Assembly: GCA_016704425.1 (NCBI GenBank)
Contig: JADJAC010000010.1
Coordinates: 427,501-491,500, forward strand
Direction of reading: 5' to 3'
Length of the DNA: 64,000 nt
DNA from: Sphingomonadales bacterium
GTDB lineage: Bacteria; Pseudomonadota; Alphaproteobacteria; Sphingomonadales; Sphingomonadaceae
Shown: positions 9,643 through 18,807 of the stretch, in pieces
Numbering within the stretch: the stretch's first letter is position 1
How the letters are laid out: the number at the start of each line of letters is the position of its first letter
Notes under the pieces: model-generated
The model's input: the letters and a program-made list of their open reading frames with translations, nothing else
Databases searched by the model: none
Told to the model about the DNA's origin: nothing
Made by a program: the position numbers and the translations under genes

Positions 9643-9740
9643 ACTGGCCCCCTTCTTCTATCCGCCGAAAGGCTTTCAGCTTTGGCCCGAAAGGTCAATG
9701 CCGGGCGGTGCAATTCCTTGAATGTCTGGTTTCCGGAATA

Positions 9741-11057
9741 TCAATGCACATGACTTGTCGGCGCATGCGGTGGTTCGATCTCGGGCGGCTCCGGCGAATC
9801 AAGATCGCCTTCCCATTTGGCCACGACCACGGCTGCGACGGCATTGCCGACAACATTCGTGCCCGAACGCCCCATGTCGAGAAACTGGTCTACCGCGAGG
9901 ATCAGGACAAGTCCGGCTTCAGGAATCCCGAACTGCGCCATGGTTCCCGATATGACAACCAGGCTTGCACGCGGCACTGCGGCCATGCCCTTCGACGTGA
10001 CCATCAAAGTGAGCAGCATGATGATCTGCTGCCCGGTCGAAAGTTCGATCCCGTAAAGCTGCGCGATGAACAGCGTCGCAAACGTCATGTACATCATCGA
10101 CCCGTCGAGGTTGAACGAATAGCCCAGCGGCAGGACGAAACTTGCAATCTTGGGCGGGACGCCGAACCGGTCGAGGGCTTCAAGCGTTCGCGGGTAGGCT
10201 GCCTCCGACGAAGCCGTCGAGAAGGCAAGCAGGATAGGCTCGCGGATATAGCGGATCAATGTTCCCGCTCTCCGCCCGACCAAAAGAAAGGCAGCCAGGC
10301 CAAGGATCAGCCACAGCACCAGCAGCCCGAAATAGAAACTCGCGATGAAGGTCAGGAATGTGCCGATGACACCAATGCCCTGGATTGCGATGACCTTTGC
10401 CATGGCCGCGAACACGGCAAACGGCGAGAAGCGCATCACATAGTCAGTGACTTGCAGCATCACGTCCACCAGCGCATCCACACCTCTGGCAATTGGCGCC
10501 GCCTTTTCTCCGATGGCCGTCATCGCAACGCCGAAGAACAAGGAGAAAATCACGATCTGGAGGATTGTGTTGTTCGCCATGCCTTCCACAATGGATCTGG
10601 GAAACATTTCGGCGATGATCTTGAAAATGTCGCTGTCGGGCTTTACGATCCCGGCAGTGGCATCAGCCGGCGGCAGGGTGAATCCACCGCCGGCACCCGG
10701 CTGAATGAAGTTGACCAGCACAGCACCCAGCGTCAGCGAAACCACGGTTGCGCCGAGAAACCAGATGATCGTTTTCGCGCCAACGCGGCCCAAAGCTGCC
10801 GTATCGCCCATGTGAACAATGCCGGACACAAGCGTTGCAAACACCAGAGGTGCAATGATCATCTTGATCATCCGCAGGAAGATGTCGGTCACCAGCCCGA
10901 AATATTTGCCCAGGCCTTCCAGCGCCGTTTTGGCATCTGCCGCAATCTCGGCCGGCGCGGTGAGCACGCTGCCGGTATAGGCGAAATGCAGCCCGGCCCC
11001 GACGACGATGCCCAGCATCATGCCCATCAGGATGTAGAATGTCAGCTTTTTGGCCAT
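9741..11057 (-). CDS. Dicarboxylate/amino acid:cation symporter
   Basis: A 438-residue DAACS-family carrier. Markers are MGMMLGIVVGAGLHF near the start, LFLRMIKMIIAPLVFATLVSGI, the serine-rich hairpin region AFSTASSEAAYPRTL, and NLDGSMMYMTFATLFIAQ, where family members bind cation and substrate. The frame extends to 11075, but MAKKLTFYILMG at 11057 is the likely start. It imports C4-dicarboxylates or acidic amino acids with Na+ or H+, and specificity is not readable. Confidence 0.92.
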   Translation of the reverse strand: MAKKLTFYILMGMMLGIVVGAGLHFAYTGSVLTAPAEIAADAKTALEGLGKYFGLVTDIFLRMIKMIIAPLVFATLVSGIVHMGDTAALGRVGAKTIIWFLGATVVSLTLGAVLVNFIQPGAGGGFTLPPADATAGIVKPDSDIFKIIAEMFPRSIVEGMANNTILQIVIFSLFFGVAMTAIGEKAAPIARGVDALVDVMLQVTDYVMRFSPFAVFAAMAKVIAIQGIGVIGTFLTFIASFYFGLLVLWLILGLAAFLLVGRRAGTLIRYIREPILLAFSTASSEAAYPRTLEALDRFGVPPKIASFVLPLGYSFNLDGSMMYMTFATLFIAQLYGIELSTGQQIIMLLTLMVTSKGMAAVPRASLVVISGTMAQFGIPEAGLVLILAVDQFLDMGRSGTNVVGNAVAAVVVAKWEGDLDSPEPPEIEPPHAPTSHVH

Positions 11058-11103
11058 GGGTTCCTCATAGTCCAACCGTGGCCACTATGGACGCGATCCG
11101 CCG

Positions 11104-12459
11104 CTATCCGTCAAGACGTTCGAGAATATCCGCAGCAAACCGGCTGAGCGTATCGTCGCGCGCGCCCATGATGAGGATGCGGTCTCCGGCACGGGCCTCT
11201 GCGACCAGCCTGTCCCCGATATCCGCGCGGCGTGGCACGTGGCTGGCGCGCGGCCCGATGGCCTTGGCGAGCGCATCGCTGCCCGCACTGCGGTCAACTG
11301 TTCCGCCATAGTAGACAGGATCAGGCAGAAAGAGCCGGTCATCGACGCCAAGCTTTGTCCGGAACGTCTCAGCCAGAGCATCTCCCATCAGTTTCAACGG
11401 CCCATATCCGTGCGGCTGGAACATCATGAGCAACCTGCCGGGAAAGGCATGAAGCGTGTCGAGCGTGGCGCCGATCTTGTCGGGATTGTGCCCGAAATCG
11501 TCGATCACGGTGACGCCATGACGCGACCCGACGAGATCGAGACGTCGGCGCAAGCCCGCAAAATCAGCCAGCGCAGCGGCACCGACCGCCAGCGCAACGC
11601 CAGCCGCCTCTGCCGCCGCAAGAGCAGCCAGCGCATTCGACGCGTTGTGGCGACCGGGCACATTGAGCGAGACGCGCACGCCGTTTGCAAGAAAGTCCAC
11701 TCCATCAGGCCGCTCGACAAGATCCAATCCGCGAAGCGCCGCGCGTTCACCAAATCCGAAAGTCCGGGCATTGCTTCCGGCGAGCGCAAGGGCTTCGTCA
11801 TTGTCGGCATTGACGACTGCGATCGGCGCGTTGCCAATGAAATCTCCGAACAGGCGGCGCAGTTCGTCCATCGATTTGTGATCGAGCGCGACATTGTTGA
11901 GGACGGCAATATCGGGCGTGTAGAGCGCGATCGAGCCATCGCTTTCATCGACCTCGCTGACAAAAACATCGCTGGCGCCCACCCGCGCACTGGCAAAGGG
12001 CGCATCGGGCCGCGCATAATTCTTCATGACAGCACCGTTCATGATCGTCGGATCGCAGCCCGCCTGATCCAGGATCCAGCCAATCATGCCCGTCACAGTG
12101 GATTTGCCGCTTGTCCCGCCAATCGCGATCCGGGTTTCACTGGCATTGAACAATTGGGCCAGAAGGTCCGCGCGGCTCAACCGCTCAAGACCAAGCCGGT
12201 TGGCCGCGACCACATCTTGAACGCTCTCTTCAACCGCTGCGGAAGCGACGAAGACCTGGCCCGGCGCAACCCCCGAACCATCCTGCGGGAAGAGCGCAAT
12301 GCCAAGCTTTTCAAGCGCCGCGAACTTGTCGGCAATCCGGCCTTGATCCAGCGAGCGGTCCGATCCCGAGACGCGCGCGCCACGCGCCGCCACGATCATG
12401 GCGAGAGGCATCATCCCCGACCCGCCGACACCGCAGAAGAAATAATGAGGAAAAGTCAT
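11104..12459 (-). CDS. Mur ligase family protein (MurC/Mpl-like)
   Basis: A 451-residue three-domain Mur ligase. The N-terminal Rossmann-like domain starts HYFFCGVGGSGM and the central ATPase loop is GGTSGKSTVTG at residues 114-124. Then come a SEVDESDGS acidic motif, VLNNVALDHKS, NVPGRHNASNALAA and the C-terminal IDDFGHNPDKI. The layout fits MurC or the recycling ligase Mpl. The loop reads GTSGKST where the usual consensus is GTHGKTT. The gene lies outside a division/wall cluster, so it is more likely a paralogue or recycling enzyme than the sole MurC. Confidence 0.8.
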   Translation of the reverse strand: MTFPHYFFCGVGGSGMMPLAMIVAARGARVSGSDRSLDQGRIADKFAALEKLGIALFPQDGSGVAPGQVFVASAAVEESVQDVVAANRLGLERLSRADLLAQLFNASETRIAIGGTSGKSTVTGMIGWILDQAGCDPTIMNGAVMKNYARPDAPFASARVGASDVFVSEVDESDGSIALYTPDIAVLNNVALDHKSMDELRRLFGDFIGNAPIAVVNADNDEALALAGSNARTFGFGERAALRGLDLVERPDGVDFLANGVRVSLNVPGRHNASNALAALAAAEAAGVALAVGAAALADFAGLRRRLDLVGSRHGVTVIDDFGHNPDKIGATLDTLHAFPGRLLMMFQPHGYGPLKLMGDALAETFRTKLGVDDRLFLPDPVYYGGTVDRSAGSDALAKAIGPRASHVPRRADIGDRLVAEARAGDRILIMGARDDTLSRFAADILERLDG

Positions 12460-12479
12460 AGTCGCGCGCTTCTGGCGCG

Positions 12480-13922
12480 TCAGGCTGCCAAGGGCAAGCG
12501 CAACCGCGCAAGGACGCCGCCCATATCCTCGCTTTCCTCGAGCGTGATCGCGCCGCCATAGATCTCTGCAACATCGCGCACGATAGCAAGGCCAAGGCCC
12601 GTGCCCGGCTTCGAGGAATCGAGCCGCACTCCGCGATTGAAAAGCTTGTCTCGGTCTTCCGCGGAAATGCCCCGGCCATCGTCCTCCACCAGGATTTCGG
12701 CCATCGGCCCCGCACTTCCGACCGTCACGAACACGCTTCCGCCGCCATATTTTGCGGCGTTCTCGATCAGATTGCCCAGCATTTCGTCAAGATCCTGTCG
12801 CTCGACATGGACCGAAAGCGACTTGTTGCCGTCCATGTCGAACCGGACTTGCGGGTAGAGGCGCGACACGGCCCGTTCGACCGATTCAAGACTCGCCCAG
12901 ACTTCGGCGCGGCTGTGCACATTTCCGCGCCGGCCGACCGCCCGCGCACGAGCGAGATGATGATCGACCTGCCGCCGCATGGTCGTCGCTTCGCGGATCA
13001 CTGTCTCGCTGAGGTCGTTCGCGTGTGCCGTTGCGGCGTTCATGATCACGGTCAGGGGCGTCTTCAGCGCATGGGCAAGATTGCCGGCATGGCGGCGTGC
13101 CTCCTCGGCCTGCGTTTCATTGTGGGAAAGCAGCCCGTTCAGTTCCTCGACGAGCGGAGCAACCTCATCAGGGAGCTCGTGCTCCTCGATCCGGTTGGCG
13201 CGCCCGGCCCGCATGTCGGCAATCGCCTGACGAAGCGAGCGCAGCGGCCAGAGCCCGTAGAGTGTCTGCAGCGCCGCCATGACGATCAGGCCGAGCCCGA
13301 GCAACGCAAAGCTGCGGAGCAATGTCTTCCTGAGCGTCCCGATCTGATCATCAAGCACTTCGCGGCTTTGCGCGACCTGGAATCGCCAGATAGTCTTCGA
13401 GCCAGGGAGAACAATGTCCCGTTCGGCAACGCGGATCGCCTCTTCCGGAAATTCATTGCTGTCATAGACATGGATATTTTCATCCGAATGCCCGTCCCAG
13501 ACGTTGAGTGCCCGATCCCAAAGCGAACGTGAACGGAATGGAGCATATCCCTTGCCCGCAATCTGCCAGTAAAATCCGGAATTGGGCTCAAGGAAGCGTT
13601 GATCCCCCAGCGGGCGATTGAGGCGGACTTCCCCGAAATCGTCGATCTCGGCAGCAGCGACCATCGCGGTCAATACGAACTGCTGACCATCGTCGAAATT
13701 GCGCGTGATTGCATTGGTCAGGACCCGGTCGAGCGCAAGGCCACCGCCAAGCAGCAGCATGAAAATCCATGCCGCTGCAATGCCAATCATCCTCCGGCTG
13801 AGCGAGCCGCTGGCAAGCCGCAACCGCCAGCTACCTATCTGCCAGCCGCCGCGCCCTGGAGGTGCCCGGTCAGGCAGGGTCTTCGAGGCTGTAGCCAAGA
13901 CCGCGGATGGTCGTGATGACAT
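12480..13922 (-). CDS. Sensor histidine kinase
   Basis: A classical membrane sensor kinase. Two transmembrane helices flank a periplasmic region (MIGIAAAWIFMLLLGGGLAL and SFALLGLGLIVMAALQTLY). After a HAMP-like stretch comes the HisKA motif NLAHALKTPL with the phospho-accepting His, then the N box NLIENAAKYG, G1 EDDGRGI and G2 GTGLGLAIV. The start is uncertain: no good ATG follows the regulator's stop, and the ATG at 13922 would overlap the regulator by about 50 bases. It pairs with the response regulator encoded just upstream, and its signal is unknown. Confidence 0.9.
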   Translation of the reverse strand: MSSRPSAVLATASKTLPDRAPPGRGGWQIGSWRLRLASGSLSRRMIGIAAAWIFMLLLGGGLALDRVLTNAITRNFDDGQQFVLTAMVAAAEIDDFGEVRLNRPLGDQRFLEPNSGFYWQIAGKGYAPFRSRSLWDRALNVWDGHSDENIHVYDSNEFPEEAIRVAERDIVLPGSKTIWRFQVAQSREVLDDQIGTLRKTLLRSFALLGLGLIVMAALQTLYGLWPLRSLRQAIADMRAGRANRIEEHELPDEVAPLVEELNGLLSHNETQAEEARRHAGNLAHALKTPLTVIMNAATAHANDLSETVIREATTMRRQVDHHLARARAVGRRGNVHSRAEVWASLESVERAVSRLYPQVRFDMDGNKSLSVHVERQDLDEMLGNLIENAAKYGGGSVFVTVGSAGPMAEILVEDDGRGISAEDRDKLFNRGVRLDSSKPGTGLGLAIVRDVAEIYGGAITLEESEDMGGVLARLRLPLAA

Positions 13923-14532
13923 CGGCACCCAGTTTCTTGCGGATACGCGTGACAAATACCTCGATGGTGTTCGAATCGCGGTCGAAATCCTGATCGTAGA
14001 TATGTTCGATCAACTCGGTCCGCGAAACGACCTTGCCCTTGTGATGCAGAAGGTAGGACAGCAGCTTGTATTCCTGCGCCGTCATCTTGACTGGCTCACC
14101 TGCAAGCGTCACGCGGCCCGAACGCGTATCGAGGCGGACATCGCCTGCAATCAGTTCGGACGATGCATTGCCACTGGCCCGGCGGATGAGGGCGCGCAAG
14201 CGGGCAATAAGTTCCTGCGTCTGGAATGGCTTGGCCATATAGTCATCGGCACCGCCATCAAGGCCTGCGACCTTGTCCGACCAGCTGTCTCGCGCGGTCA
14301 GGACCAGCACGGGCATGACCTTGCCTTCCTTGCGCCAGCGATCGAGCACAGTCAGCCCGTCGATTTCAGGCAGGCCGAGGTCAAGGATGACGGCATCATA
14401 ACTTTCGGTCGAGCCCAGATAATGCCCGTCTTCGCCATCGGTGGCGAGGTCTACGGCATAGCCGGCACCCTCAAGCGTGTTCTTGAGCTGGGTGCCGAGT
14501 GTCGGCTCGTCTTCAACAATCAGTATGCGCAA
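13870..14532 (-). CDS. OmpR/PhoB-family response regulator, TTG start
   Basis: A 220-residue regulator with a receiver domain (phospho-acceptor Asp51 in VILDLGLPEIDG, Lys in YMAKPFQTQEL) and a C-terminal winged helix (LSYLLHHKGKVVSRTELIEHIYDQD, IEVFVTRIRKKLG). The frame extends to 14559, but the family N-terminus RILIVEDE directly follows a TTG at 14532. A strong ribosome site GGGGGAGA lies just upstream, so TTG is preferred. It forms a two-component system with the downstream kinase. Confidence 0.92.
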   Translation of the reverse strand: MRILIVEDEPTLGTQLKNTLEGAGYAVDLATDGEDGHYLGSTESYDAVILDLGLPEIDGLTVLDRWRKEGKVMPVLVLTARDSWSDKVAGLDGGADDYMAKPFQTQELIARLRALIRRASGNASSELIAGDVRLDTRSGRVTLAGEPVKMTAQEYKLLSYLLHHKGKVVSRTELIEHIYDQDFDRDSNTIEVFVTRIRKKLGADVITTIRGLGYSLEDPA

Positions 14533-14563
14533 GGATAGTCTCCCCCAATGGGCCGCCAAAGGA

Positions 14564-14884
14564 TCATTCGCCCGTCCTGCCTATAATTGAACCGCTTTTC
14601 GCGTCCACATCAACCCAGATGACCTTGTAGCTCTGCCTCCGCATGAACTTGAGGCGGTAGCGCAGGCTGTCCCCATCGAACTCGGCACCGATATAGTCGG
14701 CACCGCGTGCCTTCATGTCGGGAACAATTCCATTCTCAATACTGCGCAGCGAACGCACGGCACCTTGCCGAGTGGCCTCGAAAGCGGCGTCCTGTTCCAC
14801 CCTCCGTCCTTTTTGGGCCTCGGCGGGAATCACCAGAAGCCCGGAAAGTGAAAGCGCAAAAATAAAAGGTTTGAACATTGCCAT
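14564..14884 (-). CDS. PepSY-domain exported protein
   Basis: A small exported protein (106 residues from ATG 14884, or 104 from 14878) with signal peptide MFKPFIFALSLSGLLVIPAEA. The C-terminal sequence YRLKFMRRQSYKVIWVDVDAKSGSIIG is a PepSY repeat. Its stop is 31 bases before the response-regulator start on the same strand. PepSY proteins next to two-component systems are common and may modulate the sensor in the periplasm; that role is inferred from position. Confidence 0.82.
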   Translation of the reverse strand: MAMFKPFIFALSLSGLLVIPAEAQKGRRVEQDAAFEATRQGAVRSLRSIENGIVPDMKARGADYIGAEFDGDSLRYRLKFMRRQSYKVIWVDVDAKSGSIIGRTGE

Positions 14885-14961
14885 GGGGTCTTGGCATAGG
14901 GCGCGCCCATTGAATAGGCCATGAATGGCTTTTCGCCGCATCAACCGATCAGGAACCTGAC

Positions 14962-16758
14962 ATGTCCGCGCCCATCCTCGCCTATGAAGGCCTCGGCCTC
15001 GTCCAGGGATCGGGTTGGCTGTTCCAGGATCTCGACATTTTCATCGGCGAACGCGACCGGCTTGCGCTAATCGGGCGCAACGGCGCGGGGAAGACCACGC
15101 TCTTCAAATTGCTCGCGAACCAGATCGAAGCCGACAAGGGTCGGCGCACGATTGTGCCGGGAACGAAGGTCGTCCTTCTCGAGCAGGAGCCCGCCCTTGG
15201 CGGCTTTGCGACATTGCGCGATTTTGCCATAAGCGGTGCAGACGGCCCGGCGGCGCACGATGTGGAAGCGATTGCCGACCAGATCGGGATCGATCTTTCG
15301 CGCGAGTCCCGCAGCGCAAGCGGGGGTGAGCGAAGACGGGCAGCGATTGCCCGGGCACTAGCCATGGATCCGGATGTCCTCCTTCTCGACGAGCCGACCA
15401 ACCATCTCGACCTCGCCGCCATCGACTGGCTTGAGGATTGGCTCGGGCGATACACTGGCGCATTCATCGCGATTTCGCATGACCGGACGTTCCTCACCCG
15501 GTTGACCCGATCGACCCTGTGGCTCGATCGCGGCAAGATCCGCCGCTCCGAGATCGGGTTCGGCGGCTTCGAGCGCTGGATGGAAGCAGTCTACGCCGAA
15601 GAAGCACGCGCCGCCGAGAAGCTGGACGCGAAACTCAAGCTTGAGCTCCACTGGCTTGAGCGCGGCGTCACGGCCCGGCGAAGACGCAATCAGGGCCGCC
15701 TCGAGAAACTCAACCAGATGCGCGCACAACGCGCGGCGATGCTCGGGCCGCCGGGTGCGGCCAAGCTCGGCATTGCCAGCGACGATGTCCGGTCCAAATC
15801 CGTCATCGTGGCGGACGGCGTCGGAAAATCCTTTGGAGACCGGACGATCATCCGGAACTTCACCCTGCGAATCCAGCGCGGGGACCGGATCGGCATCGTC
15901 GGTGCAAACGGAGCCGGAAAGACGACACTCCTCAAACTGCTGACTGGCGAACTTGCGCCGGACAGTGGCACGGTCACACTGGCCAAGACCTTGAACGGGA
16001 TCGTGATCGACCAGCAGCGGGCTTTGCTCTCGCCTGAAAAGACCGTGCGCGATGTGCTGTGCGAAGGTGGGGACTGGATCGAAGTGCGCGGCGTCAAGAA
16101 GCACATACAGGGTTATCTGAAGGAATTCCTGTTTGAACCCGGCCTTGCCGATGCACGGGTCGGGACGCTGTCGGGCGGCGAACAATCGCGCCTTCTGCTC
16201 GCACGCGAGTTTGCTCGTGCGTCGAACCTGCTGGTCCTCGACGAACCGACCAACGATCTTGACCTGGAAACGCTCGACCTGCTCCAGGAAGTGATTGCCG
16301 ACTATGACGGGACTGTCCTGATCGTCAGCCATGATCGTGACTTTCTCGATCGGACCGTCACCTTGACTCTCGGCCTCGACGGTTCGGGCAAGGTCGACAT
16401 CATCGCTGGCGGCTATGCCGATTGGGAACGCAAGCGCGTCAGGAACGCGACACCCGTGCGCAGGCAGGGCGCTGCTCGGGAATCCAGAGCCCCGGAGGCC
16501 CCCGCCTCCACAGGGCCGACGCCCAGGAAACTCAGCTACAAGGACCAGCGCGATTATGACCTGCTTCCGGCGCGTATCGCCGAGATCGAGGCGGCGATTG
16601 CCCGGGACGAGGCCTTGCTGTCAGACGCCACACTCTATGCCCGCGATCCGGGGCGCTTTGCCGCACTCACCAAGGCCATCGAGCAGGCCCGCGCCGAAAA
16701 GGATGCGGCCGAAGAACGGTGGCTGATGCTGGCCGAATTTGTCGAGGCGCTCGGCTAG
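14962..16758 (+). CDS. ABC-F family ATPase (Uup-like)
   Basis: A 598-residue protein with two ATPase cassettes and no membrane segments. Walker A loops are GRNGAGKTTLF and GANGAGKTTLL, signature motifs SGGERRRAAIARAL and LSGGEQSRLLLAREF, Walker B LLLDEPTNHLD and LVLDEPTNDLD. A charged linker joins the domains. The C-terminal coiled coil (YKDQRDYDLLPARIAEIE to the end) is typical of Uup. ABC-F proteins act on ribosomes, not in transport. It is divergent from the PepSY gene (77 bases between starts) and its 3' end overlaps modC by 4 bases. Confidence 0.92.
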   Translation: MSAPILAYEGLGLVQGSGWLFQDLDIFIGERDRLALIGRNGAGKTTLFKLLANQIEADKGRRTIVPGTKVVLLEQEPALGGFATLRDFAISGADGPAAHDVEAIADQIGIDLSRESRSASGGERRRAAIARALAMDPDVLLLDEPTNHLDLAAIDWLEDWLGRYTGAFIAISHDRTFLTRLTRSTLWLDRGKIRRSEIGFGGFERWMEAVYAEEARAAEKLDAKLKLELHWLERGVTARRRRNQGRLEKLNQMRAQRAAMLGPPGAAKLGIASDDVRSKSVIVADGVGKSFGDRTIIRNFTLRIQRGDRIGIVGANGAGKTTLLKLLTGELAPDSGTVTLAKTLNGIVIDQQRALLSPEKTVRDVLCEGGDWIEVRGVKKHIQGYLKEFLFEPGLADARVGTLSGGEQSRLLLAREFARASNLLVLDEPTNDLDLETLDLLQEVIADYDGTVLIVSHDRDFLDRTVTLTLGLDGSGKVDIIAGGYADWERKRVRNATPVRRQGAARESRAPEAPASTGPTPRKLSYKDQRDYDLLPARIAEIEAAIARDEALLSDATLYARDPGRFAALTKAIEQARAEKDAAEERWLMLAEFVEALG

Positions 16759-17387
16759 GGCGCGACCCGCCCGGCCTGGAGCCGGATCGATTGCACCGCC
16801 AGCCGCGCCGCTTCTTCAATGTCGTGCGTCACATAGACGACGGGAATGGCGATATCGCCGAGCAAATCCTCAAGCGCGCCGAGCAAAGCGGCCCGCGCCT
16901 CCCTGTCGAGACCTGAAAGCGGCTCATCCATCAGGAGCAAGTGCGGCTGCGACATGAGCGCGCGGGCAATTCCGGCGCGCTGGGACTCTCCGCCCGAAAG
17001 ACGGTCCGGGGACCGGTCGAGCAGGGCACCGATTCCCGTTCGCACGATTATGTCATCGAGCGCGAAAGGCCCCTCGGGCGCACGGGCAATCGCGAAGGAA
17101 AGATTTTGCCGCACAGTCAGGTGGGGCAGGAGCCCTGCCCCCTGAAACACGTACCCGACGTGGCGCCGATGCGGCGGCACGAAGGTCTCATGATCCTGCC
17201 ATAGGGTTTCGCCGAAGCGGATGGTGCCGGGATGACGGTCAAGCCCGGCAAGGGCACGCAGCACACTGGTCTTGCCGGACCCCGAAGGTCCAAGCAGCGC
17301 CGTCACGCCCTGTGCGGGTATCGCAATATCGATATCGAGCGAAAAATCAGCGCTGATGCGCGCATCAAGCCGGACAGCAATGCTCAT
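16755..17387 (-). CDS. modC: Molybdate ABC transporter ATP-binding protein
   Basis: A 210-residue ATPase with Walker A GPSGSGKT at residues 33-40, Q-loop YVFQGAGLLPH, signature LSGGESQRAGIARAL and Walker B LLLMDEPLSGLD. It is short for ModC: the usual C-terminal MOP regulatory domain is absent. The frame is open far upstream, but ATG 17387 overlaps the stop of modB by 4 bases and gives the proper start. It energises molybdate uptake with the two upstream gene products. Confidence 0.88.
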   Translation of the reverse strand: MSIAVRLDARISADFSLDIDIAIPAQGVTALLGPSGSGKTSVLRALAGLDRHPGTIRFGETLWQDHETFVPPHRRHVGYVFQGAGLLPHLTVRQNLSFAIARAPEGPFALDDIIVRTGIGALLDRSPDRLSGGESQRAGIARALMSQPHLLLMDEPLSGLDREARAALLGALEDLLGDIAIPVVYVTHDIEEAARLAVQSIRLQAGRVAP

Positions 17388-18049
17388 GGCCGTACCCCGG
17401 CGATCCTGCGCTCGACCAGCAGCAAGGAAAGCAAGGCCACAAAGGCAAAGACAACCATGCCGCCGGCAATGGCGTGCGCTTCTGCGAACTGGAGACTTTC
17501 CACAAGCTGATAGATTCGCGTCGACAGCACTTCGGTCTTCCCCGGAATCGCGCCGCCGATCATGAGCACGACACCAAATTCCCCAATGGTGTGTGCAAAC
17601 ACGAGGATTGCGGCCGACAGGAATCCCCTCCGCGCCAGTGGAACGGCAACGTGAAAGAAACGGTCGACCGGCCCGGCCCCCATGGTCGCGGCAATTTCGA
17701 GCGGGCGGCTCCCTATGGCCTCGAAGGCGGTCCGCAGCGGCTGGACGGCGAATGGCAGGGAATAGAAAAGCGATCCGATCACGAGACCGGAAAAGGTGAA
17801 GGCAAGCGTCCGGATGCCGAATGGATGCAGCAGGGTCATCAAGGGGCTTTGAGGGCCGAGCGCTATGAGGACATAAAAGCCGATCACCGTCGGCGGCAGG
17901 ACAAGGGGCAGCGCCGTCAGAGCGCCGACAATCTCCTTCCAGCCGCTCCTCGACCGGGCGAGCCACCATGCGAGCGGCGTCCCGAGCAGGAGAAGCAGCA
18001 GTGTCGTCACGGCTGCGAGTTCAATCGTCGTCAGGATGACGAGGTTCAT
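17384..18049 (-). CDS. modB: Molybdate ABC transporter permease
   Basis: A 221-residue permease with about five hydrophobic helices. PLVLPPTVIGFYVL and the EAA-type loop FEAIGSRPLEIAATMGAGPVDRFFHVAVPLARRG are diagnostic for ModB and contact the ATPase. Starts and stops overlap by 4 bases with modA upstream and modC downstream, so translation is probably coupled. Confidence 0.93.
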   Translation of the reverse strand: MNLVILTTIELAAVTTLLLLLLGTPLAWWLARSRSGWKEIVGALTALPLVLPPTVIGFYVLIALGPQSPLMTLLHPFGIRTLAFTFSGLVIGSLFYSLPFAVQPLRTAFEAIGSRPLEIAATMGAGPVDRFFHVAVPLARRGFLSAAILVFAHTIGEFGVVLMIGGAIPGKTEVLSTRIYQLVESLQFAEAHAIAGGMVVFAFVALLSLLLVERRIAGVRP

Positions 18050-18807
18050 CGATGCGTCTCATACCCGTATCGCCGGATTATCGCGATGGCCTGGCGCGAT
18101 TTCAGGAATGCCAGAAACGCCCGCGCAGCCGGATTCGTCGCACCGGTCTTCAACAACACGGCCTGCTGATCGATGGACGCATGCAGCGCCTTGGGAACGA
18201 CCCAGCGCGAGCCGCCCTGCACAGTGACGAGTTGGCTTGCGGCCACAAATCCCAGATCGGCAGCACCTGTCGCGACAAATTGATAGGCTTGGGCAATCGA
18301 GCTGCCCCTCACGATCCTGGGCGCGAGCGCCGAATAGACACCAAGCTTCTGCAATGTCTGGACCGCAGCCACACCATAGGGAGCCGTCGCCGGATCAGCG
18401 ATCGCAATCTTGTCAAACCCGCCACGTTTCAGGACAGCGCCTTTGGCATCAACCAGCCCCGATGTGACCGAATAGAGGACGATCCGCCCAATGGCATAGG
18501 TGAAGCGGGTCTTGGGGACTGCGAGGCCAGCTGCTTCGGCCTTTTGGGGGCGTTCGGCATCGGCGGAGAGGAAGACCTCGAATGGCGCGCCTTGCGTCAA
18601 TTGCGTGTAGAATGCGCCCGAAGCGCCGAAGCTCAACACGGCCTTGTGGCCGGTCGCCCGCTGGAAGGCGGCCGCGATCTCCTTTGCAGGCTCGGTGAAA
18701 TTGGCGGCCACGGCCACTTGCGTTTCGCCAGCCCTGGCAGGAGCCGCTGGAAGACTGAAGATCGCTGCCAGAAACAGCGCGACATGGTGCAGGGCAAAAT
18801 GCTTCAT
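18046..18807 (-). CDS. modA: Molybdate-binding periplasmic protein
   Basis: A 253-residue binding protein with signal peptide MKHFALHHVALFLAAIFSLPAAPARA. The mature start QVAVAANFTEPAKEIAAAF and LSFGASGAFYTQLTQGAPFEVFLSAD are the ModA ligand-binding loops. It also has IADPATAPYG and DLGFVAASQL. It captures molybdate for ModBC. The ATG at 18807 overlaps the stop of the quinone reductase gene by 4 bases. No ModE-type regulator is visible nearby. Confidence 0.93.
   Translation of the reverse strand: MKHFALHHVALFLAAIFSLPAAPARAGETQVAVAANFTEPAKEIAAAFQRATGHKAVLSFGASGAFYTQLTQGAPFEVFLSADAERPQKAEAAGLAVPKTRFTYAIGRIVLYSVTSGLVDAKGAVLKRGGFDKIAIADPATAPYGVAAVQTLQKLGVYSALAPRIVRGSSIAQAYQFVATGAADLGFVAASQLVTVQGGSRWVVPKALHASIDQQAVLLKTGATNPAARAFLAFLKSRQAIAIIRRYGYETHR

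Noticed and set aside
9612..11147. 511-codon plus-strand frame
   Set aside because: Antisense shadow of the YjgN and symporter genes; composition is His/Gln/Arg-rich noise typical of the reverse frame of high-GC genes.
11239..12561. 440-codon plus-strand frame
   Set aside because: Antisense shadow of the Mur ligase gene, which has full family motifs.
16755..17969. ModC as a 404-residue protein
   Set aside because: The upstream part is modB in another frame; ATG 17387 gives the proper ModC N-terminus.
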